Source of the DNA: an uncultured Ruminococcus sp.
GTDB taxonomy: Bacteria > Bacillota_A > Clostridia > Oscillospirales > Acutalibacteraceae
Assembly (NCBI GenBank): GCA_902773395.1
Contig: CACYEJ010000159.1
Coordinates: 1-21,311, forward strand
Reading direction: 5' to 3'
DNA: 21,311 bases
The position numbers and the translations under genes were made by a program. The notes under the pieces were generated by a model, which saw only the letters and a list, made by a program, of their open reading frames with translations, ran no database searches and had not been told where the DNA came from. Within the stretch, counting starts at the first letter, position 1. The number at the start of each line of letters is the position of its first letter. Of this stretch, positions 13,898 through 21,223 are shown in pieces.

Positions 13898-15937
13898 TTA
13901 TTCTAAGCGTTTGAGAACCTGTGCAGACAGCACATTCACCTTTGGCGGATTCTCAGATAATTCTATATTAAGCCTCGAAGACGCAGGATTCATTTTAATA
14001 AGGTTTAATTCTTTCATAGCCTCAAGAATAAGCATCAGCTTACCATAATTAATATTTTCATTTTTTATTCTAAAATGCAATATTTCAGGCGCAAAGGCAA
14101 AGCCTCTGTTTTTCCTAAGATATTTATACACAATAACAAAATCATCTCTTGTAACAGATAATTCCTTTTTTATCTTATCAGTGACAGATTTACCGAGCAT
14201 ATACTCCTCATAAATCTGCTTGCTTTTAAGCATCTCTTTATAATCAGATCCTGCAAAACAGATATCCTTAGCGTATATAGCAATATCCTGTCTGCCGTTA
14301 AACTCATTCACATCGAGTGTGACCGCAAGATTAACAACGTCACCCTTAACGAAAGGAAACTCATCAATGGTACAATTAAAGAACAGTACCGGTATCTCCG
14401 GAGAATTTCTTGAAATCATCAGCTTCACATATTTTCCGCCGGATAAAGGTATCACGTTTGTAACAGTCACATCGTAAAAACCGAATACAGGACTGGGATT
14501 ATCAGTACCGAAAGGCTCAAGAAGAGATAGCCCTTGAACCATTTCCAAATTCAACGCAGCCGGATTCAGCTTGCACACAATATCAAGCTGAGGATAGAAC
14601 TCCGCTTCTATAATATCTGCATATTCGTTTATCTTATCTCTAAACAATGGTATATTCTCTGTTGGTAAAGACCAACCGGCAGCCATAGGATGACCGCCAA
14701 AAATGGTCAATAAATCCTTACAATAGGTAACTGCATCGCACATTGGAAAGCCTTCTATGCTTCTGCCTGAGCCTTTTGCGGAATCACCGTTATATGTAAT
14801 AATCATAGCCGGTTTTCCGTACAAATCCTTGATACGTGCAGCGACAATTCCGATTACTCCCTGGTGCCAATCCTTACCCTCTACAACAAGTATTTTTCTG
14901 AGTTTAATATCATCGTTTGCTTCTATAGCTGCTATGACCTCGGAAAGGATTTCTTTTTCTATATTCTTTCTGATTCTATTCTCTTCAATCAGCTCATCGG
15001 CAAGCGAACTAGCCTCTTCATAATCCTCGGTTAAAAAAAGCTGTACTGCCTTATTTGCACCGCCCAAACGTCCGCAGGCATTGATTTTGGGAACAATATT
15101 AAAAGCAACCGCCGTAGATGTAACCGGCTTATTTTCATAGCCCACCTTACTACGCAAAACAGCAAGACCGGGACGAACATTCTCATTAAAGCACCTCAGT
15201 CCCTCTTTTACAAGCAACCGATTTTCTCCGGTCAAGCTAACAACATCGCCTATTGTACCTACAGCACAAATATCCGCATACAAATCAACAATATCCTCTG
15301 CACTCAAATTCTCGTTCTCCAATGCCATAATCAGCTTAAAAACAACTCCAACGCCAGAAAACTCCTTGTACGGACTTTTATCGTCTATTCTATGTGGATT
15401 GATATTTGCAACAGAATTAGGAAGCTTCTGAGGTGGTGTATGATGATCTGTGACAATTACATCAATACCAAGTTCATTTGCATGCTCAATTTCATTATAT
15501 GCAGAAATTCCATTATCAACCGTAATTATTAAATTAACGCCGTTTTGACTTAGCTTTTCCACGGCAGACATATTCAGACCATAGCCCTCTCCCTCACGGT
15601 CGGGAATATAATACATGACGTTAGCGGAAATATTTTCAAAATACGAATATAACACAGCAGTAGATGTTACTCCGTCTGCATCATAATCTCCGTATACACA
15701 TATCTTTTCAAAATTATCTACTGCACGATTTATTCTTTCAACAGCGATATCCATATCAGTTATAAGAAAGGGGTCTGTAAAGTTAGCTTCCTCATAGATA
15801 AAATCAAGCATCTCATTATCGTCTTTAAAATTCTTAGATACCAAAAGCACAGCAGCAAGCAACGGCAATGAATACTCCTTAGATATTCTTGTAGCTTTGT
15901 TTTTATCCACTTTCGATACAACCCAATTTTTCATCAT
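13898..15937 (-). CDS. recJ: Single-stranded-DNA-specific exonuclease RecJ
   Basis: Protein of 679 residues, 5'-3' exonuclease in recombination and mismatch repair. The DHH phosphoesterase core is complete: VYGDYDADGVTS at 82-92, TVDNGIS at about 139-145, DHHTPP at 164-169, GVGVVFKL and NPH segments, and the DHHA1 region with KINACGRLGGANKAV and GSGRSIEGF and IFGGHPMAAGWSL. The C-terminal part (about 460-679) has an OB fold and a helical extension found in Firmicutes. I chose the ATG at 15935-15937, with AGGGGA about nine bases ahead, over the TTG at 15964. It heads the gene run to dtd and hemZ. Confidence 0.94.
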   Translation of the reverse strand: MMKNWVVSKVDKNKATRISKEYSLPLLAAVLLVSKNFKDDNEMLDFIYEEANFTDPFLITDMDIAVERINRAVDNFEKICVYGDYDADGVTSTAVLYSYFENISANVMYYIPDREGEGYGLNMSAVEKLSQNGVNLIITVDNGISAYNEIEHANELGIDVIVTDHHTPPQKLPNSVANINPHRIDDKSPYKEFSGVGVVFKLIMALENENLSAEDIVDLYADICAVGTIGDVVSLTGENRLLVKEGLRCFNENVRPGLAVLRSKVGYENKPVTSTAVAFNIVPKINACGRLGGANKAVQLFLTEDYEEASSLADELIEENRIRKNIEKEILSEVIAAIEANDDIKLRKILVVEGKDWHQGVIGIVAARIKDLYGKPAMIITYNGDSAKGSGRSIEGFPMCDAVTYCKDLLTIFGGHPMAAGWSLPTENIPLFRDKINEYADIIEAEFYPQLDIVCKLNPAALNLEMVQGLSLLEPFGTDNPSPVFGFYDVTVTNVIPLSGGKYVKLMISRNSPEIPVLFFNCTIDEFPFVKGDVVNLAVTLDVNEFNGRQDIAIYAKDICFAGSDYKEMLKSKQIYEEYMLGKSVTDKIKKELSVTRDDFVIVYKYLRKNRGFAFAPEILHFRIKNENINYGKLMLILEAMKELNLIKMNPASSRLNIELSENPPKVNVLSAQVLKRLE

Positions 15938-15985
15938 AGCAAGCGTCCCCTTAAACTTTTCCAAATATAAAAAGTAATATTTATT

Positions 15986-16014
15986 ATTTTAACACTTATT
16001 CGACTAAATTTCAA
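15986..16014 (-). promoter_or_regulatory. Sigma-A promoter of recJ-relA
   Basis: On the minus strand TTGAAA (16009-16014), 17 bases, and TAAAAT (15986-15991). The start would be near 15979, giving a leader of about 40 bases to recJ. It sits just below the cdaR terminator, so recJ begins a new unit. Confidence 0.72.
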
Positions 16015-16034
16015 TATATCAATTACAAAAAAAC

Positions 16035-16066
16035 AAAAAACCTCCCGATTTTTAAGGAGGTTTTTT
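16035..16066 (-). terminator. Strong terminator after cdaR
   Basis: AAAAAACCTCC (16035-16045) and GGAGGTTTTTT (16056-16066) are perfect 11-base arms around a 10-base loop. On the minus strand a run TTTTTTGTTTTTTTG follows the GC part of the stem. It ends the cdaA-cdaR operon 24 bases after the cdaR stop. Confidence 0.9.
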
Positions 16067-16089
16067 ACTTATTTTTGACTTTAATTATG

Positions 16090-17469
16090 TTATTCATTAA
16101 TATCTGAATCTGTATCCAAAACAGCTGAGCTGGTGCTGGGCTGATACATTGAAACAGACTCATCATCGCTCACAGTTACATTGACATCATAATTACCGTA
16201 AATCCAACATGACGTAGTTTTATTAATATTTACGTTTACCGGCATATCAAGCGTACCGGTTTTTGCATCTGTCAGATCAATCGTTGCAGTTACCTCAGAA
16301 GCTTTAAGTTCAGAGATTGCGTCCTGAGGACCAATCACTCTTACTAGAATACTTCTATAAGAGGAGTAACCGGCTGAATATCCGCTGGGAACATTGACAA
16401 AATCAAAATCCGCTATTACAAAAGTCTTTGACGAATACTCGGTAAAATCGAATTTTGCCACAACCTTTTCGATGTTGTTAAAATTCTTAACGCCTTCAGG
16501 CATCACCACATCAAAAGATGCAGACGGTGTGCCATATGACAAATCGCTGAAATTCAAAGTTCCAACAGTGATTTTGTCTATAGTGTCTATAATATCTGCT
16601 GAGGCGGCGATTTCAATATTTGCAGGTTCAATTGTTATGAATCCTGTGGGATTAAATATATCCGGTTCGTTTTCGAAATCAAGCTCTATCGGCACTGTCT
16701 TCTTCATGAGGACTGAGATAGAAACATCAACAGTAATCGGATCAATTACAATCGAATCGTCCTTAATTTCATTGTCATTGGAATCAAGCAGACTTATCTT
16801 GCCTTCAAAAACCTCTGTCTTTACAAGCTCGCCTTCAATATCATCCACAAGAACTACAGCTTTTGCAACCTTTGACACGCTCTGTTCTGGACCTCTAACT
16901 GTTACTGTCTTTTCAGAAAGTACCGGACTGCCCATATAGTATTCTGCCGGAGCACTGGCATTAATCATCGAGGTATCTATGACGAACTCTTTACTGATAT
17001 TTCTGTCAACTACAACTGTTACCTCAGACGGCTCGACAGAGATAATATCATAGTTGGTCTTTACGCCCAAGCGTCTGGCTGTGAGCTGTACAGGATACGT
17101 ACCAGATGTGGCAATAGTACCCACATTAGAACCATAAACCTGAATGTCGGACGGTGTAAGAGAACCTACGGTAACGCTGTTGCCTCTCACCTTGACTCTT
17201 GTTGTAAATTCGTCTACCGAAACACCGTCAATACTAACTACAGACAGATTGTCGGCTTCCGCCTCTTCCGACAGCTCCATTGTAACGGGAACATCTGATA
17301 TCGGGTAATTTACCGTTTCGCCGCCGTTTGCAGAAACAGCCGTCCATATAAAGAACGCTACCACAAACGAAAACACCAAAAGAAATCTGTCACTGTTAAA
17401 AAGCACATTTGCAGATATCCTCTTTTTTTCATCAGGCTTTTTTGAAGCCGGTGACTTACTCTTGCTCAT
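16090..17469 (-). CDS. cdaR: CdaA regulatory protein CdaR (YbbR domains)
   Basis: Membrane-anchored protein of 459 residues that binds and modulates the diadenylate cyclase CdaA. A Lys/Ser-rich cytoplasmic tail (about 1-28) is followed by one membrane helix (about 30-48) and an extracytoplasmic stretch of about four YbbR-type repeats. These repeats show recurring strand motifs such as V-x-V-R-G, Y-x-V-x-L/V and P-x-x-V-x-V-x-G-P-x-x. An acidic Ser-rich tail ends it. The ATG at 17467-17469 has AAAGGAG ahead and overlaps the end of cdaA by 14 bases, indicating translational coupling; the longer open frame at 17538 lies inside cdaA. Usually glmM follows, but here a strong terminator does. Confidence 0.92.
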   Translation of the reverse strand: MSKSKSPASKKPDEKKRISANVLFNSDRFLLVFSFVVAFFIWTAVSANGGETVNYPISDVPVTMELSEEAEADNLSVVSIDGVSVDEFTTRVKVRGNSVTVGSLTPSDIQVYGSNVGTIATSGTYPVQLTARRLGVKTNYDIISVEPSEVTVVVDRNISKEFVIDTSMINASAPAEYYMGSPVLSEKTVTVRGPEQSVSKVAKAVVLVDDIEGELVKTEVFEGKISLLDSNDNEIKDDSIVIDPITVDVSISVLMKKTVPIELDFENEPDIFNPTGFITIEPANIEIAASADIIDTIDKITVGTLNFSDLSYGTPSASFDVVMPEGVKNFNNIEKVVAKFDFTEYSSKTFVIADFDFVNVPSGYSAGYSSYRSILVRVIGPQDAISELKASEVTATIDLTDAKTGTLDMPVNVNINKTTSCWIYGNYDVNVTVSDDESVSMYQPSTSSAVLDTDSDINE

Positions 17470-18349
17470 CTTTTTTCTTCTCCTTTCTACCGTTTGATAA
17501 AAAAGAGAACTTTTCGGGAACTTCCGTTTCTTCTTCAATGAGAAGCCTATTTAGCTCGTTAGTCAAAGATTCTCTTGTATAATCCCTTGTAAGCTCACCG
17601 TTAAGGGCAATTGAAACAGAGCCGGTTTCTTCTGAAACAACAACAACAACAGCGTCAGACTCTTCGCTTACGCCAAGTGCGGCACGGTGGCGAGTACCGA
17701 GATTATCGTCTACATTTTCGTTATGCGTCAGCGGCAATATGCAGCCGGCAGCATATATCATACCGTCTCTTACAATCATAGCACCGTCATGCAGAGGAGC
17801 TTTGTTGAAGAAAAGATTTCCAATCATCATAATTGACGGCGTTGCATTGATGATCGTACCCGTATAAGCTATATCTCCAAGACGAGTTCTTCTTTCAAAG
17901 ACTATCAAAGCACCTGTTTTCTTGGAATGAAGCTGCATAACGGCATCAACAAAAATAGAAATTGTTTTCTTCTGCTTTATAATATCCTCTTCCTTTGCCG
18001 AATCGGTAAACACGTTTCGCAGCTTTCGGTAGGTATAGTTGCTTCTTCCGAGCTGCTCCAATACTTTACGCATTTCCGGCTGAAACAATATGAACAGCAC
18101 CAAGACGGCAAATTCAAAGAACCGGTTAAGCATGGCTGCAAGCATCGTAAGCTTAAAAATATACGCAAAGCCGTAAAGGAGCAAAAGAATAAATATGCCC
18201 TTTACAAGCTGCACCGCACGAGTTTCCCTCACCAGCTTAATCAGATAATATATTATAAATCCTATTGCTATAATATCTACGGCGTCCTTTAGCTGAAAGG
18301 TTCGCATTATAGCAAAAAAGTTTTCAATAATTTGATTAATTACTCCCAT
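17456..18349 (-). CDS. cdaA: Diadenylate cyclase CdaA
   Basis: Protein of 297 residues that makes cyclic di-AMP, the second messenger for K+ and cell-wall homeostasis. Three N-terminal membrane helices (about 25-42, 50-68 and 72-92) precede the DAC domain. The catalytic motifs are intact: Asp188-Gly189-Ala190 in PLHDGAM and Thr219-Arg220-His221-Arg222 in LGTRHRAALG. The C-terminus is charged. AAGGAA lies eleven bases before the ATG. Its promoter lies about 115 bases upstream. cdaR overlaps its 3' end. A 31-codon open frame upstream runs into its start codon. Confidence 0.96.
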   Translation of the reverse strand: MGVINQIIENFFAIMRTFQLKDAVDIIAIGFIIYYLIKLVRETRAVQLVKGIFILLLLYGFAYIFKLTMLAAMLNRFFEFAVLVLFILFQPEMRKVLEQLGRSNYTYRKLRNVFTDSAKEEDIIKQKKTISIFVDAVMQLHSKKTGALIVFERRTRLGDIAYTGTIINATPSIMMIGNLFFNKAPLHDGAMIVRDGMIYAAGCILPLTHNENVDDNLGTRHRAALGVSEESDAVVVVVSEETGSVSIALNGELTRDYTRESLTNELNRLLIEEETEVPEKFSFLSNGRKEKKKDEQE

Positions 18350-18435
18350 AGCTTGATAATTCCTTCGAGTTTTAAAAAGAGATTTTCACATACTATTTCT
18401 TTATTTACATAATCTAAAGAAGCAGTACGACCCAT
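18340..18435 (-). CDS. Possible 31-residue leader ORF overlapping cdaA
   Basis: An ATG at 18433-18435 opens 31 codons ending at TAA (18340-18342), in the +1 frame relative to cdaA. Its stop lies eight bases past the cdaA start, and it covers the cdaA binding site. The translation begins MGRTASLDYV and ends GIIKLWE, with one Cys. No Shine-Dalgarno precedes it. It could be a regulatory upstream ORF, or chance in AT-rich DNA, where open frames of this length are common. Confidence 0.25.
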   Translation of the reverse strand: MGRTASLDYVNKEIVCENLFLKLEGIIKLWE

Positions 18436-18458
18436 TAACAAAAATACGTTACAATAAT

Positions 18459-18486
18459 ATTTTACCACAAAATTTAAGATATGCAA
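18459..18486 (-). promoter_or_regulatory. Probable promoter of cdaA-cdaR
   Basis: On the minus strand TTGCAT (18481-18486), 16 bases, and TAAAAT (18459-18464), the latter preceded by TGG, an extended -10 element. The leader before cdaA is about 100 bases and would include the small ORF. Confidence 0.55.
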
Positions 18487-18808
18487 CCTTTTTTTCAAAA
18501 CTCATGCACAAAAATTTATTCTCGAATTACAATATCAACTCAGACAGGTTACAAAAATAAAAATGATTTGCGTGATTACGGAGCAGTGCGGCATAAGAAA
18601 TTAATTGATTCATTATGCTGTTTAAAAATATTAGACATGTTATTTTAAATTATTATAATAACTAGTTTGATTATATTTTTTATATTTCATATGCCGCTGT
18701 ACTGCTGATTTTAAAACTGCATATTTTTGAACAATAATTATAATAATCTTTAAGCCGTTTTTTACAGACAGATTACATTATTATATTTACCGGTTTATTG
18801 TAATATGA
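18487..18808. other. Gene-free AT-rich stretch
   Basis: About 320 bases between the cdaA promoter and the cysteine desulfurase stop hold no convincing gene. The main structure is the inverted-repeat unit at 18582-18706. Very AT-rich flanks (18619-18690 and 18721-18750) contain TATAAT-like boxes on both strands. I see no strong terminator for the desulfurase gene, only a 6-base ATTACA/TGTAAT pair without a U-tract. Confidence 0.6.
18582..18706. repeat. 125-bp unit bounded by a long imperfect inverted repeat
   Basis: AGCAGTGCGGCATAAGAAAT (18582-18601) is complementary in reverse to 18684-18706, with 19 matched bases, one mismatch and a 3-base TGT insertion in the right arm. The 82 bases between are strongly AT-rich. 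The GC-rich core GCAGTGCGGCATA stands out from its surroundings. A second TTATGC (18613-18618) can compete for the left arm's GCATAA. It resembles a small terminal-inverted-repeat element or a long-stem RNA. Confidence 0.55.
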
Positions 18809-19945
18809 TTATATTTTTATTAATATCCTAGAAAGAGTATTAATCTCCGCCGAAGTATTAAAGTAAGACGGTGCAACACGCACTGCACCAACTTTCTCTG
18901 TACCGAAATGTCGGTGTGCAAGCGGTGAACAGTGTAGTCCCGCTCGTACAGCAATCGAACCGTTCCTATTCAAAAATGCGGCTACCTCTTCGCTGTCTTT
19001 ATCCTTTACGTTGAAAGATAATACACCTCCTGAGTTTTGAATCGTAGGTCTGTTAGTATATAGAATTATCTTTGAATTCTTCATTAGATTATCATAAAGC
19101 TGTGAGAGCAAAGCTACTTCATGCTTCAAAATTTTATTTGGAGTAGTGGACCTTACAAAATCAACACCGGCACTCAATCCGGCAATTCCAATTAGGTTCT
19201 GTGTGCCGCTTTCAAATTTATCCGGAGGTATATCTGGCTGTTCAAATTGTGCTGAGCTGCTGCCTGTGCCCCCTTCTATAAACGGCTTTAGCATTTGATA
19301 ATGCGGAGTTATCAGCACACCTGTTCCCATAGGTCCAAAAAGTCCCTTATGTCCGGGCATGCACACAAAATCAAATTTGTTTTCTTCGATATCAACATTA
19401 TGAATACCGGCACTTTGGGCAGCGTCTATTAATACAGGTATGCCGTACTGGTGGCACATCGCCGTAATCCGTTCGATCGGCAGCTTTATTCCCCATACAT
19501 TGGAAACGTGAGTACATACCACAAGTTTAGTATTTGGCTGAATTGCAGCTCGGAAATTTTCGAGAGTTTCATCGCTGCTGTCGTTTGAAACGCTTGCTAT
19601 GGTATACGTTACATCTTGCTTGCTCAAAGCAAACAGCGGCCGCATTACAGCGTTATGCTCCAAATCTGAAACAACCACATGATCGCCGGGCTTCAACAGA
19701 CCTTTTAGAACTATATTTATTGCATGGGTGCAATTCATTGTAAATATAATATTTTCGGGATTACTCTCTCGAAAAAAATCTGCAATCTTGCTGCGGCACA
19801 AATAGATTTCCTCAGATGCTTTCAGTGCAAGTGAATGACCGCCTCTGCCGGGATTGGCACTGTAGCTGCTCAACGCATTATTTACGGCACGCCGCACGTT
19901 CATCGGCTTCGGGAATGTAGTTGCAGCATTGTCGAGATATATCAT
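18809..19945 (-). CDS. NifS-like cysteine desulfurase family protein
   Basis: PLP-dependent class V aminotransferase of 378 residues that removes sulfur (or selenium) from cysteine (selenocysteine). The N-terminal MIYLDNAATTFPKP and GRGGHSLA, His97 in LEHNA, Asp174 in VLIDAAQS, Lys200 (Schiff base) in MPGHKGLFGPMGTG and the C-terminal loop with catalytic Cys339 in AGLHCSPLAH are all present. These match the cysteine desulfurase-like subgroup often found beside DUF3343 genes. The start codon is shared in an ATGA overlap with the DUF3343 gene, so the two are translated together. It is not an IscS or SufS, as no IscU or SufU is adjacent. Confidence 0.92.
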   Translation of the reverse strand: MIYLDNAATTFPKPMNVRRAVNNALSSYSANPGRGGHSLALKASEEIYLCRSKIADFFRESNPENIIFTMNCTHAINIVLKGLLKPGDHVVVSDLEHNAVMRPLFALSKQDVTYTIASVSNDSSDETLENFRAAIQPNTKLVVCTHVSNVWGIKLPIERITAMCHQYGIPVLIDAAQSAGIHNVDIEENKFDFVCMPGHKGLFGPMGTGVLITPHYQMLKPFIEGGTGSSSAQFEQPDIPPDKFESGTQNLIGIAGLSAGVDFVRSTTPNKILKHEVALLSQLYDNLMKNSKIILYTNRPTIQNSGGVLSFNVKDKDSEEVAAFLNRNGSIAVRAGLHCSPLAHRHFGTEKVGAVRVAPSYFNTSAEINTLSRILIKI

Positions 19946-20181
19946 TTATCCTCACCCTCCGCCACACTTAACGTACCCATGATCCTAATTCCGGAAGCCT
20001 TTATAATTGAAACAGCCTTTTGGTAGTTTTTTGGCACATAAAGACTGTATCCGCAGCCTGATTTAGCTTTACGCTTTGGGGTTCTTACAATTTCCGCACG
20101 TATCCCTTTCTTTGAGAGAACGTCCTTTGCTTTCATAGCATTTGTGATTGATGTCATCATTATCAGGTTTTTACTTTCCAA
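19942..20181 (-). CDS. DUF3343 putative Se/S carrier protein
   Basis: Protein of 79 residues matching the DUF3343 putative Se/S carrier family: an N-terminal helix (SITNAMKAKDVLSKKGIRAEIVRTP), then a conserved S-G-C-G-Y-S-L at 41-47 with Cys43, followed by a second helix. The small TusA/YedF-like alpha/beta fold fits a protein that accepts a persulfide or selenide on Cys43; this is inferred from the family and from its partner gene. The start is TTG at 20179-20181, with GAGGTGATC, an extended complement of the 16S 3' end, seven bases ahead. It overlaps the desulfurase ATG by four bases. Confidence 0.85.
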   Translation of the reverse strand: MESKNLIMMTSITNAMKAKDVLSKKGIRAEIVRTPKRKAKSGCGYSLYVPKNYQKAVSIIKASGIRIMGTLSVAEGEDK

Positions 20182-20201
20182 AATTGATCACCTCTATTCA
20201 G

Positions 20202-20233
20202 GTAAAGAATTATACTTCTTTACTGTTATTATA
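20202..20233 (-). promoter_or_regulatory. -10 box and inverted repeat at the DUF3343 transcript start
   Basis: On the minus strand TATAAT (20228-20233) is followed at the expected start point by a perfect inverted repeat: GTAAAGAA (20202-20209) and TTCTTTAC (20216-20223) with a 6-base spacer. No good -35 hexamer lies 16-18 bases upstream (a CGCAAA-like sequence). The repeat fits an operator or a 5' stabilising hairpin. Confidence 0.45.
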
Positions 20234-20312
20234 GTATGCAGATGATATCTTTTGCGTGTTTGTAGTATTTTAAAGTTTTTAAATATTTTTTTAGTAAAAG
20301 AACATTTGTATA

Positions 20313-20341
20313 TTGATTTTAATTAAATTATATGGTATACT
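20313..20341 (+). promoter_or_regulatory. Sigma-A promoter of the VWA gene
   Basis: TTGATT (20313-20318), 17 bases, and TATACT (20336-20341) with a preceding TGG that makes an extended -10. The start would be near 20348, about 34 bases before the ATG, with AAAGGAG at 20366-20372. Confidence 0.72.
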
Positions 20342-20381
20342 GTAAACATATAACATAATAATCTTAAAGGAGACGAAATTT

Positions 20382-21161
20382 ATGGGAGTTTTTAATATTT
20401 TTAATTCTAAGAGCACCACTAACAGCTCCGCTGCAACAAGCAATAACTTTCAACAGCAACCTGTTTCTACTGGCAGTGTAAGTCTTCAAAAGAAAATATC
20501 TCTAAGAAAAGATATTATTCTCAACGAGGTTAAGAAAAACAACATCACTGCTGCCGTTGCAAGAGTTGTCTTTGTTTTGGATCACTCCGGTTCTATGATC
20601 AATATGTACAAAAATGGAACGGTACAAGATTTACTGGAAAGAATTTTCCCAATGGCAATGTGCTTTGACGATAACGGCGAATTGGAGTTTTACTGGTTTG
20701 ACAGCACTTTCAAGGAGCTTGAAACAGTTACAGAGAAGAATCTTAACGGCTATGTGCAGAACGTGATTATGTCTAAAAAAGATCATTTTGGTGGCACTAA
20801 TTATGCTCCTATCATCAAGGAGATTACCATGCGTTACGCACGTAAGCAGCCTATGAGAATTCCTACCTTTGTAGTTTTTATCACAGATGGTGCTAATGCT
20901 GATAAAGCAGATTCAAAGAAGGCTCTAATTGAAGCCTCACGATACAATATCTTCTGGAAATTTGTCGGTATCGGTGATGCCCGTTTTGACTTTTTGGAGA
21001 AGCTCGATGACCTAAAAGGAAGATTTATAGACAACGCCAACTTTGTCAATTTCAGTAATATCAACGATGTCAACGACAATGAGCTTTATGCACAGTTGCT
21101 GACTGAATACAATGACTGGCTCACACTTTGCAGGAATAACGGTATTCCTGTAGATAATTAA
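20382..21161 (+). CDS. TerF-like von Willebrand A domain protein
   Basis: Protein of 259 residues. A Ser/Asn/Thr/Gln-rich, probably disordered N-terminus (about 8-32) leads to a helix (LRKDIILNEVKKNNI) and a VWA domain from about 61 to 245. The metal-ion-dependent adhesion site is complete: Asp67-x-Ser69-x-Ser71 in LDHSGSM, Thr139 in GGTNY and Asp169 in ITDGA. The helix before the domain and the F-W-K-F-V-G-I-G strand match the VWA region at the C-terminus of TerF and tellurium-resistance-type VWA proteins. No other ter gene is in the window, so function is unknown. AAAGGAG lies nine bases ahead of the ATG, with its own promoter; it is apparently monocistronic. It has no signal peptide, so it is cytoplasmic. 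Confidence 0.87.
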   Translation: MGVFNIFNSKSTTNSSAATSNNFQQQPVSTGSVSLQKKISLRKDIILNEVKKNNITAAVARVVFVLDHSGSMINMYKNGTVQDLLERIFPMAMCFDDNGELEFYWFDSTFKELETVTEKNLNGYVQNVIMSKKDHFGGTNYAPIIKEITMRYARKQPMRIPTFVVFITDGANADKADSKKALIEASRYNIFWKFVGIGDARFDFLEKLDDLKGRFIDNANFVNFSNINDVNDNELYAQLLTEYNDWLTLCRNNGIPVDN

Positions 21162-21223
21162 TTTGATTTTTATTCAATCCGTAGAAAAGTTTGATTAGAC
21201 TTTCATATTTATACTCACAAGCG

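Noticed and set aside
16394..16939. 181-codon plus-strand open frame
   Set aside because: Antisense to cdaR. The Ser/Thr/Ile-rich translation is the shadow of the repeated acidic and valine codons of the YbbR domains, and no promoter or binding site precedes it.
17927..18292. 121-codon plus-strand open frame inside cdaA
   Set aside because: Antisense to the membrane and early catalytic part of cdaA, whose motifs are intact; composition is that of a shadow frame.
18771..18808. Terminator after the cysteine desulfurase gene
   Set aside because: Only a 6-base ATTACA/TGTAAT pair with a long loop and no U-tract was found.
21162..21223. Terminator after the VWA gene
   Set aside because: The best pairing is a 5-base AAAGT/ACTTT stem with no T-run after it.
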